Source: Deinandra increscens subsp. villosa
Taxonomy: Eukaryota; Streptophyta; Magnoliopsida; Asterales; Asteraceae
Assembly: GCA_039602395.1 (NCBI GenBank)
Contig: JBCNJP010000006.1
Span: forward strand, 40,449,279 to 40,513,278
Length of the DNA: 64,000 nucleotides
Reading direction: 5' to 3'
The notes below the pieces were generated by a model that was not told the origin of the DNA, did not search any database, and worked only from the letters and a program-made list of their open reading frames with translations. Shown one piece after another: positions 54,230 through 64,000 of this stretch (the stretch's first letter is position 1; the number at the start of each line of letters is the position of its first letter). Made by a program: the position numbers and the translations under genes.

Positions 54230-56483
54230 TTAAAAAAAATAAGCATGTGAGGAAAGGAGACATTAGTCTCTTCATGGGCAATGGTGCAAAAGGTCAAGTT
54301 GAAGCCCAAGGAGACTATCTTTTGAAACTTCCAAATGGTTTGGTAGTTACTTTGAATAATGTATTGTATGCCCCTAGTTTGACTATGAACATAATTTTTG
54401 TTTCTCGTTTAAGAGATGTTGGATATGATTTTAAATTTGTTAACAATGATATCCATGTTTCTTTGAATGAAGTGTTTTATTTTAAAGCTACGCCTTTAAA
54501 TGGTATTTATGAATTGGTTCATGAAAACACATCATATGATAGCTCAATGTACCAAACTAACACCAATAAACTCAAAAGAGATTTGAGTGACACATACATT
54601 TGGCATTGCCGCCTTGGCCATATAAATAAGAAACACATACCGGCATTACAAAAGAATGGTCTTTTGAAAACAAACGAACATGATTCATTTGATGTATGTG
54701 AATCTTGTTTACAAGGTAAAATGACTAAGGCACCTTTTAGTGGGACCACCGAAAGGGCAAAAGATTATCTAGGGATCATACATTCGGATGTATGTGGACC
54801 TTTTAAACCAAATGCTAGGAATGGTGAGAGATACTTCATCACCTTTACCGACGAATATAGTCGCTATGGGTATGTGTACTTGTTGGCACACAAGTATGAA
54901 GCTTTTGAAATGTTCAAAATCTTTAAAAATGAAGTAGAAAATCACTTCAACAAAACAATAAAAATAATCCGTTCGGATAGAGGAGGTGAATACCTAAGTG
55001 ATGAATTTCAAAGCTATCTTAGGAGTTGTGAGATTGTCTCACAACTCACTCCACCTCGAACACCACAACGCAATGGTGTGTCGGAGAGGGGAAACCGAAC
55101 CCTATTGGATATGGTTAGATCTATGATGAGTAGAATTTCACTACCTTTATCATTTTGGGGTTACGCCCTGCTCTCAGCGGCCCGTATTTTGAATATTGCC
55201 CCAACCAAGAAAGTGGAAATGACACCTTTTGAATTATGGCATGGAAGGGTTCCATATTTTTCATATCTTAATGTATGGGGTTGTGAGGCATATGTGAAAC
55301 ATGATGCGTCAAACAAATTAGAACCCCGATCCACTAAGTGTATATTTGTAGGATATCCTAGAGATTCTATTGGATATTATTTCTACAATCCAACAGAGCA
55401 AAAAGTCATTATTGCTCGAAAGGCTGAGTTCTTGGAAACAAAGTTCCTCATGGAAGGAACTAGTGGTAGAACGGTGGAACTTGAAGAGGATCAAGAACCA
55501 CAAGCCAATACACGTTTGGTTTATACTAGCCCTCAACAAAAGGTTCTTGAAAATGATCAAATTATTGATCACCACACACGCAATGTTCGTAGATCTGGTA
55601 GAATTAGTAGTCCACCTGAAAGATATGGATTTTTCATGGAAGGATTCTATGTGGTAGATTCTGATGAACCAACCATATACCTTGATGCAATGTCCGAATC
55701 TGATTCGGACAAATGGTTAGAAGCCACGAATGTTGAGATGCAATCCATGTATGACAACCAAGTTTGGGACTTGGTTGTGCCACCTCCTAATTCCAAAGTA
55801 GTTGGAAGTAAGTGGGTTTTCAAAAGAAAGACCGACATGCATGGTAACTTGGACACCTTTAAAGCTTGACTTTTAGCAAAGGGTTTTAATCAAACTCAAG
55901 GGGTTGATTATGATGAAACCTTCTCGCCCGTCGCAATGCTAAAGTCGATTAGGATTATGTTTGCCATAGCCGCATACTATGATTATGAGATATGGCAAAT
56001 GGATGTCAAAACGGCTTTCCTAAATGGATATCTTGAGGAAGATGTCTATATGGCTCAGCCTGAAGGTTTTGTCGATCCAAAAATCCTAATAAAGTGTGGA
56101 AGTTAAAGAAATCAATCTATAGATTGAAACAAGCATCAAGGAGTTGGAATACCATTTTGATGAAGAAATTGAGAAATTTGGGTTCATCAAGAAAGCTGAT
56201 GAGGCTTGTGTGTACAAAAAGGCTAGTGGGAGCATTATCACTTTTCTAGTACTATATGTCGATGACATTCAATTATTTGGAAATGACATTCCAACCATGG
56301 AAGGTGTAAAAGCCTGGCTTGGAAGTTCATCAAGGATCTAGGTGAAGCCACCTATATTTTTGGAATAAAGATCTATAGGGATAGATCAAGGCGCTTGATA
56401 GGTTTGAATCAAAGTACATACATAGATAAGATCTTGAAAAGGTTCAAGATGGAAAACTATAAGTACCGAAAAGATCTTACTAC
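54230..56483 (+). pseudogene. Element B copia pol (protease end, integrase, RT), truncated
   Basis: A shift at an A8 run (54231-54238) separates it from the protease start. Long open part 54247-55869: LYAPSLTMNIIFVSRL, GAG-pre-integrase WHCRLGHINKKHIPALQ, integrase D in IIHSDVCGPF, D in IIRSDRGGEYLSDEF, E in QRNGVSERGNRTLL, then SGRISSPPERYGF and RT start VGSKWVFKRKTDMHG. TGA at 55867, then LLAKGFNQTQGVDYDETFSPV, a shift near 56085, the YVDDIQLFGND active site (56257-56280) and a further shift near 56310. It ends abruptly at 56483 where the element D LTR begins; RNase H is missing. Confidence 0.88.
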
Positions 56484-56828
56484 TGTATGATTCGGTCAAT
56501 TGATAACAATGAGAGTAAATAAAGCTTTTCTTTATTGATTCACTAAGATGATTACAAGGAATCTAGAGAGAGATAGAGAACACACTCAAATACACACAGT
56601 TAAGAATGACTAAACTCTCAGAACTCTATAATTCTCTCTAACACGAACTATTTATAGTTAACAACATATCAGCGTACCAACTGGCATACCAATTGGTATG
56701 GGCGTACCAATTGGTACGGCGTACCATTTGGTACGGCACCTTAGTATGTTGCAACTAAGACTCATTCAGACACTCTGAACTAGATACAATACACGAGACA
56801 CACGCTAGCATAGGAATATGCTCTAACA
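56484..56828 (-). repeat. 3' LTR of minus-strand copia element D
   Basis: Minus strand: TGTTAGAGCATA ... AATCATACA, 345 bp, preceded (higher coordinates) by a polypurine tract. Same family as 707-1078, but these two LTRs cannot belong to one copy because one has a PBS and the other a PPT on the wrong sides. Three GTACC palindromes (56685-56735) lie just upstream of TATAAATA (56649-56656). Confidence 0.82.
56649..56656 (-). promoter_or_regulatory. TATA box of element D 3' LTR
   Basis: TATAAATA on the minus strand, about 30 bp downstream of the palindromes. Confidence 0.5.
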
Positions 56829-56840
56829 AACTCCCCCTTA
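56829..56840 (-). other. Polypurine tract of element D
   Basis: Minus strand TAAGGGGGAGTT, directly before the LTR start. Confidence 0.8.
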
Positions 56841-58792
56841 ATGTGTAGTGTATCTATTCTGTAACTAAGCTTCAGTCTTCAATCTTCAACATTGTTGCAT
56901 CCGATTTTCAACTTGAAATTTTGTCAGAAACAGAGCTTGCATGGCTGGATCACTCTTGAATCATTTTTTGAACTTCAAGATCCACTTGTGAAAAATATAA
57001 CAAACTCCTCCTTTCACCATGTTTGAGTCTTGACACACATAACCTGCAATTCCAGAAGACAGAAACGAAGTTTCCTTTTTCTTTTGAAAACTAAATTTAA
57101 TCTTGGCGTAAAACTTCTCTTCGAGAATCCAAGATATAGTTTTGAAATTTGATTTTGTATTAAATGTCGAACGGTCGAAAACAAATAAGAAATAAAATAT
57201 TTTTTGCTTTTTGAAACTTTATATCAAAACACACCGAAAATCTTTTTGGACTTTTCAGATATGAAACATAAATGCAATACTGAATCAGACACTATTTTTT
57301 GTCTTTTGCGAGAAAGATCACAACTTGAAATCATATTAAACATGACATGTTGAACTACACTTCAATTTCAATTACTTCAGCACACAAGTCATGTCGATTA
57401 CTGGTATAATTTGTCCATCTTAAACTCAGGCACAATCATACTCATAACATCTGGATGTGTTATTAGTATTGATTAGATTTGCTTTGACCAGTGTACCCCA
57501 CACTATCAGACATATTCAGATATGTATTTTCTTTTATATCACACTTTGTGATTTCATTTGTGATTTAATCACATAATGATTGTACTCATGATTTAGTCAA
57601 CTGTGTTACATGCAAAAAGAAGTAAGAACGTTAAATCGTCTACCTTAAGGTCAATCTTTCGATACGCAGATAAGGCCTCGGATTTAACAAAATAAAAAAA
57701 TAAAAACAAGTTCAAATTGTATAACCCAACAACAATCAGGTCGGTACTCCCGTACACGCAGAGAAAGTCCGATGAGTTATACGAAACACCAAAGAAAATA
57801 AAGCAGAACGTCAAACGAACAACAATCAGGTCGATCTTTCGATACACGGAGAAAGTCCAATCGTTTGACAAAATAGAGAAAGTCCAATCGTTTGCTAAAA
57901 CACACCTAAAATCTTTTTGGAATTTTCAGATATGGAACATTAATGCAATACTTAATCAAACACTATTTTTTTTCTTTCGCGAGAAAAATCACGACTTGGG
58001 ATCATATTGATCATGACATGCTGAACTACACTTCAATTTCAATTCCTTCAGCACACAAGTCATGTCGATTGCTGGTATAATTTTTCCAACTTAAACTCAG
58101 GCACAATCATACTCATAACATCTGGATATGTTATTGTATTGATTAGATTTGCTTTGACCAGTGTACCCCACACTATCAGACATACTTATATATGTATCTG
58201 CTTATCACACTTTGTGATTTCACTTGTGATTTAACACATAGTGATTGTATTCATGATTCAGTCTACTGTGTTCCATACAAAAAGAAATAAGAACGTTAAA
58301 TCGTCTACCTTAAGGTCAATCTTTCGATACGTAGTTAAGGCCTCGGATTTAACAAAATAAGAAAATAAAAACAAGTTGAAATTGTATAACCCAACAACAA
58401 TCAAGTTGGTACTCCCGGACACGCAGAGAAAGTCCGATGAGTTATACGAAACACCAAAGAAAATAAAGCAGAATGGCAAACGAACAACAATCAGGTCGGT
58501 ATTGTGGACACGCAGAGAAAGTCCGATCGTTTGACAAAATAAATAAAATCAAACAAGTTTAAATCTTTGCAAAATGAACACATGTATACATAGTGACTTC
58601 TTATTTTCTTTTTCACACATCTTTTCAATATCTTGAAATACGCATCAATATGTTGTCCACGTGGTCAAACATTTATGTTTAATGTATATCACATCTGAAT
58701 ACTTTTTGATTTAATGCCGAGCCTATCAAGCACATCGAGCAACGATCTTATGGCTTTTTCATCTAATTTATTGATATGTTTGCAACACATCC
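56841..58792 (-). other. Element D 3' spacer with tandem duplication
   Basis: Non-coding region upstream of the polypurine tract. A segment of about 670 bp is tandemly duplicated: ACACC at 57231 matches 57902, and CACAATCATA at 57431 matches 58102. Inside each unit a smaller element repeats (ACAATCAGGTCGGTACTCCC, CGCAGAGAAAGTCCGATG). The copies are diverged, so the duplication is old. No protein recognised. Confidence 0.6.
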
Positions 58793-60635
58793 TGTTTTCC
58801 CATGTAATTTGTATATTGTTTGAGTCGGTTTTTAGTCATTGTTATTTAGATTTGTTGAGTCATTTTTTAGTTTTAGTTAGTTTGTTGAGTCATTTTTTTA
58901 TATTTTAGGGTGAGTGCGAGTCTTTTATTTGTAGTTGTGTTTATATGGTCAACTGTGCTCAAAATGGTACAATATAATTATTTGTAGTTTTCTTTTAAGA
59001 GCCTAAAGGAATGGTATAATATTATATTACAGATGAAGGGTTTAGAGAGTTAATTATAACAGGTCAAAAGCTGAAACGAATAAAATAATAAGCATGAAGA
59101 ACCGGCGTCAAATTATACTTAAGTTGAGGGGGTGAATTGTAATTATATAAAAAATCATACTAATTTTACTAGTGAATTTGGAAAGCAGCGTACGAATTTG
59201 AATTTGGGCTGATGTGTGAACTTTGACATAATCAGATATATATTTAAATGTCGATGGATTAATTTGGGCTGATGCCATGTGGCCTACGCCACATTGATTT
59301 GTGAATTGTGAAGGAACGGTGGACATAATTAGGAGGTTTATCCACAATTCTTTATATCAAGCGACAAAGGATAAAATGGAAGGACGGCAATAATTATTAG
59401 GGGGTTCGAGAAAGAACCCTACGGACTAAAAAGAAAACGGCAGCAAGAATTCGAAGGATCAATTATTATCTGCCGACTGAAAGGAGCTCAGGGACGAATT
59501 TGGATCGGGAAGCAAGTCAAGAATTAATCAAGAAGGCTCGGGGTTCAATCATTCATTTGACACCGTTAATTAACCCGGGTTTTATATTTTCTTGTTTTTC
59601 TTTTGTAATCAAATTATTCAGACCATGTTCTTCATCAAATTCTTGAACTTTATTATTGCTATTGGTATGAACATGATACTTAGCTAATTTAATTAGTACC
59701 ACCTAGACCCTTATGATGAACACTTGATATTTGCAATTTTATTTGGCTATGATGATTTGATTGATGTAGTGATTCTTTAAATTCCATTGTTATCACAATT
59801 GTATGCGTACGACCATTTGATTTAGGGTTGGAATTAATCTACTAAATTATTTAATCTACGAATGTCTTTCGGTTTGGGTTGGGTAACTGATTGCGTGACT
59901 GTGTGTTTGTAATTGGTTTGATTATCTGTCTGGATTATCATAGTTTAGTATTTTGGTGAATTCCCTGAATCTTATGTTCTGCTCTAGTTAGACAAGTCGG
60001 AATGTGATAGCTAGGTCGGGTAGTTGGGTTGGTTAGTGGATTAGGATCACATTGTCTCGGGAGAGGGATGCCCTAGGAAATTAGTTAGCTTGCTATTCCG
60101 TGTCAGTTGGGTTGATTAGTGGTAGTTCCTGCTAGCCTAGGGTGCCTTAGATTGTTTCGAGGGTGGTTAGGTATAGTTGATGTTGGATGTACCCACAAGG
60201 TGAACTCATGTTCGAACGTTAGATTCATTAGCTAAGAAGGACTTAAAAGGTGAATTAGCCTCCATCAGAATTGTCATAATCAGGTCAACTTATAGGTATT
60301 AATTGGGATTCTAGGTCTAGGTGATGCTCTCTCCTCACTGATTTTTTCCTAAGTTTTCCTGCTTTTGGTCGTTAGTTGTCGAGTTAGTTAATTTAGTTCG
60401 CTTAAATTCCTAAAAATCAAATTACTCAAATTTCCAAATTTTAGGTCCTAGGTTGTGTCTTGTCTATAGAGTGTCTCTAGGGTTTGATATCCCAGTCTTC
60501 CTTAGCTTTACTACAATCCAATAGGTACACTTGCCTTTAAGGTTCAGTTAGTTAGGATTTTCAGTAAAATTAGGTGTGTCTAGGTCTAGGATTAGGTCTA
60601 GGTTTTAGTAGCATTTTTTAGGTACGTTCCGAACA
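58793..60635. mobile_element. Possible solo LTR (1.8 kb) in element D spacer
   Basis: TGTTTTCCCATG ... TTCCGAACA, giving TGTT/AACA ends, flanked by CATCC (58788-58792) and CATCA (60636-60640), four of five identical. No coding. An alternative reading is an 8-bp AACACATC duplication with slightly different borders. The 3' part has CTAGGTCTAGG and TTAGGT repeats. Confidence 0.35.
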
Positions 60636-61046
60636 CATCATTTATCCATGTGCCAGACATGTAAGTCAATGTACCATCATTTTCCAATTATGTCGGATAC
60701 AATTTCTCATTTTTTAATGTTTTTGTATTTTTCCATTTTCTCCCCCCTTAAAATGAAAACTTTATTTTTGGATTTTCATTTGAACAAAAACACAAAGACA
60801 CTATTTCTGGTTTTTCAATTTCTCCCCCCTAAACTACAAACTAAATGCATTAAAGAAAGAAAATTGACCAATCAATATTGATACCTTTCAGATTTTGGCT
60901 TTCAGAAAAAACTTTCAGTTTTGTAAGATATAGCAATTAATTTAAGTTATACAGGAAACTTCACTATCAGCAACTGCTTGAAACTTGAATCTTCACAATC
61001 ACCGACGGGTCTTCTTGAAGTAACTTGCACACTGGATTTTAAATGA
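60636..61046 (-). other. Element D-type spacer with extra polypurine-like tracts
   Basis: Minus-strand tracts TAAGGGGGGAGAAAATGG (60735-60752 region) and TAGGGGGGAGAAATTG (60820-60835 region) resemble polypurine tracts but no LTR follows. No coding. Confidence 0.4.
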
Positions 61047-61731
61047 TTAGTATTCAAATGACCCGAAGCACACAGCTTCAGGTCGACCAGTGTCTTCAAC
61101 AAAATCATTTGCAGCGTTGGTGACCATATTAGGTCGCCACTGCATTTTTGGTTTTTCAGTTTTTACTGAAGCGTCATCCTGTGACGACCCACTAACACTA
61201 GAATCAAATTTGAAAAATTGTTTCATTTTCAAACAAGTCTGCCTGATTCATCCATAGATGTGGCAGATTTGTTTGAAAATGTTCTTTTGACAGTTGCAGG
61301 ACAATCCTGTGCCATATGTCCCTTTCGGCGACATTGATAGCACAAACGATAGAATCGTTTAGATTGTGGTTTGACCTGAAATGGATGACACATTTCATCA
61401 GACTTAGAATCATCAGAATAATCATCAAAAACCTGCAATCTATTTGTATGCACCCAGTTGGAAGTAGGACTTCGAGGTGTGAAATTCTATCCAGATGATG
61501 AATAATCTTTGAATTGTTGACCAGCCCTGGAAGAACTTTCAGAAGATTTCTTCTTTTGTTGCGTACCCCCGAATCCTTTTTCCATGATAGAAATGAACAC
61601 CTGAGCCAAATGATAAATTTGATCTAAACCTGTATCCTTCTTTTCTTTTGGAATCCTCTTGGGCATATGCTTCTTGTCTTTCTTCTCAAATTTCTTACCC
61701 TCACTACCCAAACCTGAACACTTATAACCTG
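61047..61731 (-). pseudogene. Copia gag-like fragment with zinc knuckle, minus strand
   Basis: Read from 61731 down: GYKCSGLGSEGKKFEKKDKK, TGLDQIYHLAQVFISIMEKG, SSRAGQQFKDYSSSG with a stop near 61487, then LQVFDDYSDDSKSDEMCHPF, the knuckle CYQCRRKGHMAQDC (about 61345-61304) and AATAANDFVEDTG-like end with a frame change near 61230. The knuckle binds RNA in gag proteins. N-terminal capsid is absent: the fragment is cut at 61732 by RT codons on the opposite strand. It could be gag C-terminus or the end of an accessory ORF. Confidence 0.6.
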
Positions 61732-62424
61732 GTAGCTTATGCAAAGAATTTGAACGTGTCATGCAAACAAAGTTTGAGACGAGTTCTATGGGGAGGTGGG
61801 TTTCTTTCTGGGTCTTCAAGTCCATCAATCTGCCAAAGGCATATTTTTGCATCAAGAAAAATATGTGTCTGATATTTTCGCTCGTTTTAAGATTGGAGAT
61901 GTCCGGATTCCAAGTACACCTATCCAGGTTTCACATGGCCTTGAACCAGATGAATCTGGTGACAATGTTGATCCGACATTGTTTCGTGCCATGATTGGTT
62001 CCCTTATGTATTTAACTGCTTCTCGTCCTGATATCATGTTTGCTGTGTGCTTGTGTGCTAGGTACAAGGCAGCTCCCAAAGCTTCACATATGTTAGCAGT
62101 AAAAAAGAATTTTGTTTATTTGAAGGGTAATCCGGATCTCGGTATCTGGTACTCTAATGATAATAAGTTCGAGTTATCAGCTTATTCTGATTCGGATTAT
62201 GGCGGCTGTAAAATCAATTTCAAGTCTACTACTGCCGGATGCCAGATTTTGGGGGAGAGGCTCGTGTCATGGCAATGCAAGAATCAAACTTCGATTGCAA
62301 CGTCTACTGCGGAGGCGGAGTATGTGGCTGCTTCAAGTTGTTGTTCACAGGTTCTGTGGATTCAATAGCAGTTACGCGACTATGGTTTGAATTTTCTGAC
62401 TACTCCCATTTATATTGACTCCAG
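61732..62424 (+). pseudogene. Copia RT end and RNase H fragment, plus strand
   Basis: Sirevirus-like copia. Starts SLCKEFERVMQTKFETSSMG; a one-base shift near 61795; GFFLGLQVHQSAKGIFLHQE, YRSM-equivalent FRAMIGSLMYLTASRPDIMF, SAYSDSDYGGCKINFKSTTA, STAEAEYVAASSCCSQVLWI, then TAG at 62366 and QLRDYGLNFLTTPIYIDS before a sudden switch at about 62424 to minus-strand accessory-ORF codons. Both ends are cut inside codons, so it is an inserted or rearranged piece. The RT active site is absent. Confidence 0.85.
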
Positions 62425-63238
62425 GTTCAGAATATTCTTCATCTTGTACCCTCGCAACCTCAGGGAAAGCACCTCTTTTAGTCCACTCAAGTCTTCCTTG
62501 AAAAGTGCTCTTTCCCCTTCTATCTTGGGTTTGCAGACCGAAAACACTGTCATCCATGAATTTCATATCCAGCTTCTCTACCCTTTCTTGAATCATTGGA
62601 TATTTCTTCAAAACCACCATATGCACAAACCGTGGAGTCATGAGAAATTGTTCTCTTGCACTCAAATCAGCATTACCAACCCAATCCAACAGCATCATCT
62701 TTGAAAAATTAAACTCCCAGTCCAAGGCCAGTGCAACAAATGCTATGCCATGCACCTTGTTCAGCTGATCAAAGCTTGTTCTCTTCCCCAAGAAAGATTT
62801 TTGCATGTAGTGTGCCAAACACCTCCAGTAGTGTGGCAAAAGCTTCTTGAAGATCGGCGGGAATTTTTCTTCATAACCCAAAAAACGTGCACCCTCTAAC
62901 ACAGCATCCTTGGAATATTCCATTGTGTCTTCAGCTTTATCATTTATATTCAGCCCTTGGCGAATATCTTCTTCTTCAATCTCGATTCTGCGGTTTTGAA
63001 CCGTTGCTGTGATCCTTGTTTTATCGAGATTTGCCCTTGCAATTCCCCAGAATTCTCTCACAAGTTGTTCATCTATCAGCACGCTTGTCCTGAAAGCATG
63101 ATTTATCTTGCATACGTTCATCCCTGCAACAAGTGAGTAGAATAATTGCATGTGTCTCTCTGGAGGGTCATCAAGATAAGCAGGTATCCAGTGTTCTCTT
63201 TCAAAGTGAATTTCCTCATCAATCAGTTCTTCTGCCAT
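62425..63238 (-). pseudogene. Accessory ORF C, N-terminal part
   Basis: Third member of the accessory family. ATG at 63238 (MAEELIDEEIHFERE) with residues DEQLVREFWGIARANL, EEEDIRQGLNIND, LLPHYWRCLAHYM, FNFSKMMLLDWVGN and FLMTPRFVHMVVLKKYP, aligning with the ORFs at 5687 and 46881. Open for about 270 codons. At 62424 it is cut by the plus-strand RNase H fragment, and the last codons to 62372 belong to that. Downstream linker and C-terminal domain are missing. No membrane segment. Confidence 0.7.
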
Positions 63239-64000
63239 CTTTTAACAACAGTCGACACAAAAACTGCCTCTAAACTTGAGATATTAACGCGAAACATGAA
63301 GAAAAATTAGGATGATCACCGAGTGAAGAAAAACTGTGATTGAAGCCTGTGAATCGAAGAGGAACAATCGATTAAGGTGAGGTTTGTGGTCGGAAAGTGA
63401 TGGCAATGACAGTGGTGTGCTTGGTTTCCAATGTAGGTGGTCGGAGGTGGCTGGAAAGTGGTTTTCCGGCGAGATACACGGCGGCTAGGGTTTCTGGGGC
63501 TAGAATCGTAAACGCAGAGAAAGGGTGAGGAGGGAATCGGAAACAAGTAATCGGAAATGGAGGGTCTTGTGGGTTTTGATAAAAAAATGTTTCACAAAGG
63601 CCCCTCAAGTTTTTGAAAACATTTTAAATACACCCAAACCTCATTTAAATGATAATTCTCTTGAAAAATGTTAATTTTGAAATTTTTTTTTGAGAATTAC
63701 AAAACTTCCCCTCAGACTCATACCCCGAGTATCTGATCTTGATCATAAAAATTTAAATTATAAATAGTCAAAGACTTAAAAAAATGAATACAAAAAAGCA
63801 TAAAATTAAGATAACCTAAAACAGAGATAAAAACATACTTGCCTTGAAGCTGATGTTTTTCATGGATCAAACCAGACTTATCTTTGACTGAGGAACCCTT
63901 TTTGGCTTCTGTTACTCGACGCTCTAGACAATTGTCAGAATTTTGACCACACAAACTCACATCAAGTCATTTTGAAGTGCTTAATTATGGTACAATATTA
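63239..64000 (-). other. Leader region upstream of accessory ORF C
   Basis: Minus-strand sequence before the ATG. About 63330-63560 is C/T-rich with many CCACC/CCGCC words like a plant 5' leader (it gives spurious proline-rich frames). 63600-64000 is AT-rich with nothing recognised. No LTR or GGCGA-type motif seen. Confidence 0.4.

Noticed and set aside
56841..58792. Host gene with frames near 57717 and 58258
   Set aside because: The frames fall in a tandemly duplicated retrotransposon spacer and do not align with each other as protein in a useful way.
1..64000. tRNA genes from TGGTATCAGAGC matches
   Set aside because: Only the 12-base primer sites are present, next to LTR ends; no cloverleaf around them.

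Overview
The window looks like AT-rich, intergenic plant DNA made almost entirely of LTR retrotransposons, most of them broken and inserted into one another. The evidence is Ty1/copia and Ty3/gypsy polyproteins, initiator-Met tRNA primer sites (TGGTATCAGAGC), TG..CA LTRs with 5-bp target duplications, a CACTA end and a MITE. A daisy-family (Asteraceae) or related eudicot genome is my guess from the look of the elements; I cannot prove it. I found no convincing host gene, tRNA, rRNA or CRISPR.

Layout. 1-666: CACTA transposon end, abutting a minus-strand copia LTR (707-1078). 1079-4023: deletion-ridden Tat-like gypsy remnant. 4353-4638: solo LTR with perfect 5-bp duplication. 4668-10507: 3' part of a Sirevirus-like copia ('element A'): RNase H tail, spacer, long accessory ORF, polypurine tract, 3' LTR. 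10508-11926 and 52578-56483: two halves of copia 'element B', split by a nest. 11927-52572: full-length Sirevirus-like 'element S' (LTRs 873 and 865 bp, AACTC duplication). Inside S: a Tekay/Del-type gypsy (19762-37721, GTTCT duplication) sits in the RNase H codons, and a related solo LTR (38401-42137, AATTT duplication) sits in the 3' spacer. Inside the Tekay 5' LTR: another solo LTR (29996-33830, ATGTT duplication) and a Harbinger-like MITE (35098-35790, TAA duplication). 56484-64000: 3' LTR and spacer of a minus-strand copia ('element D'), a possible solo LTR, and a scrambled patch of copia gag, RT/RNase H and accessory-ORF fragments.

How the parts work together. Each autonomous element had gag (RNA-binding capsid), protease, integrase, reverse transcriptase and RNase H; LTRs carry promoters, and PBS and PPT prime the two cDNA strands. 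Most reading frames now carry stops that look like C-to-T or G-to-A changes, as expected of methylated silent copies.

The most interesting content is a family of long accessory ORFs (5687-9744, 46881-51659, 62425-63238) found in the two better-preserved elements downstream of RNase H, plus arrays of short palindromes in every LTR family. In elements A and S the LTR-type palindromes recur inside the element just upstream of the accessory ORF leader, which suggests a duplicated, internal promoter.
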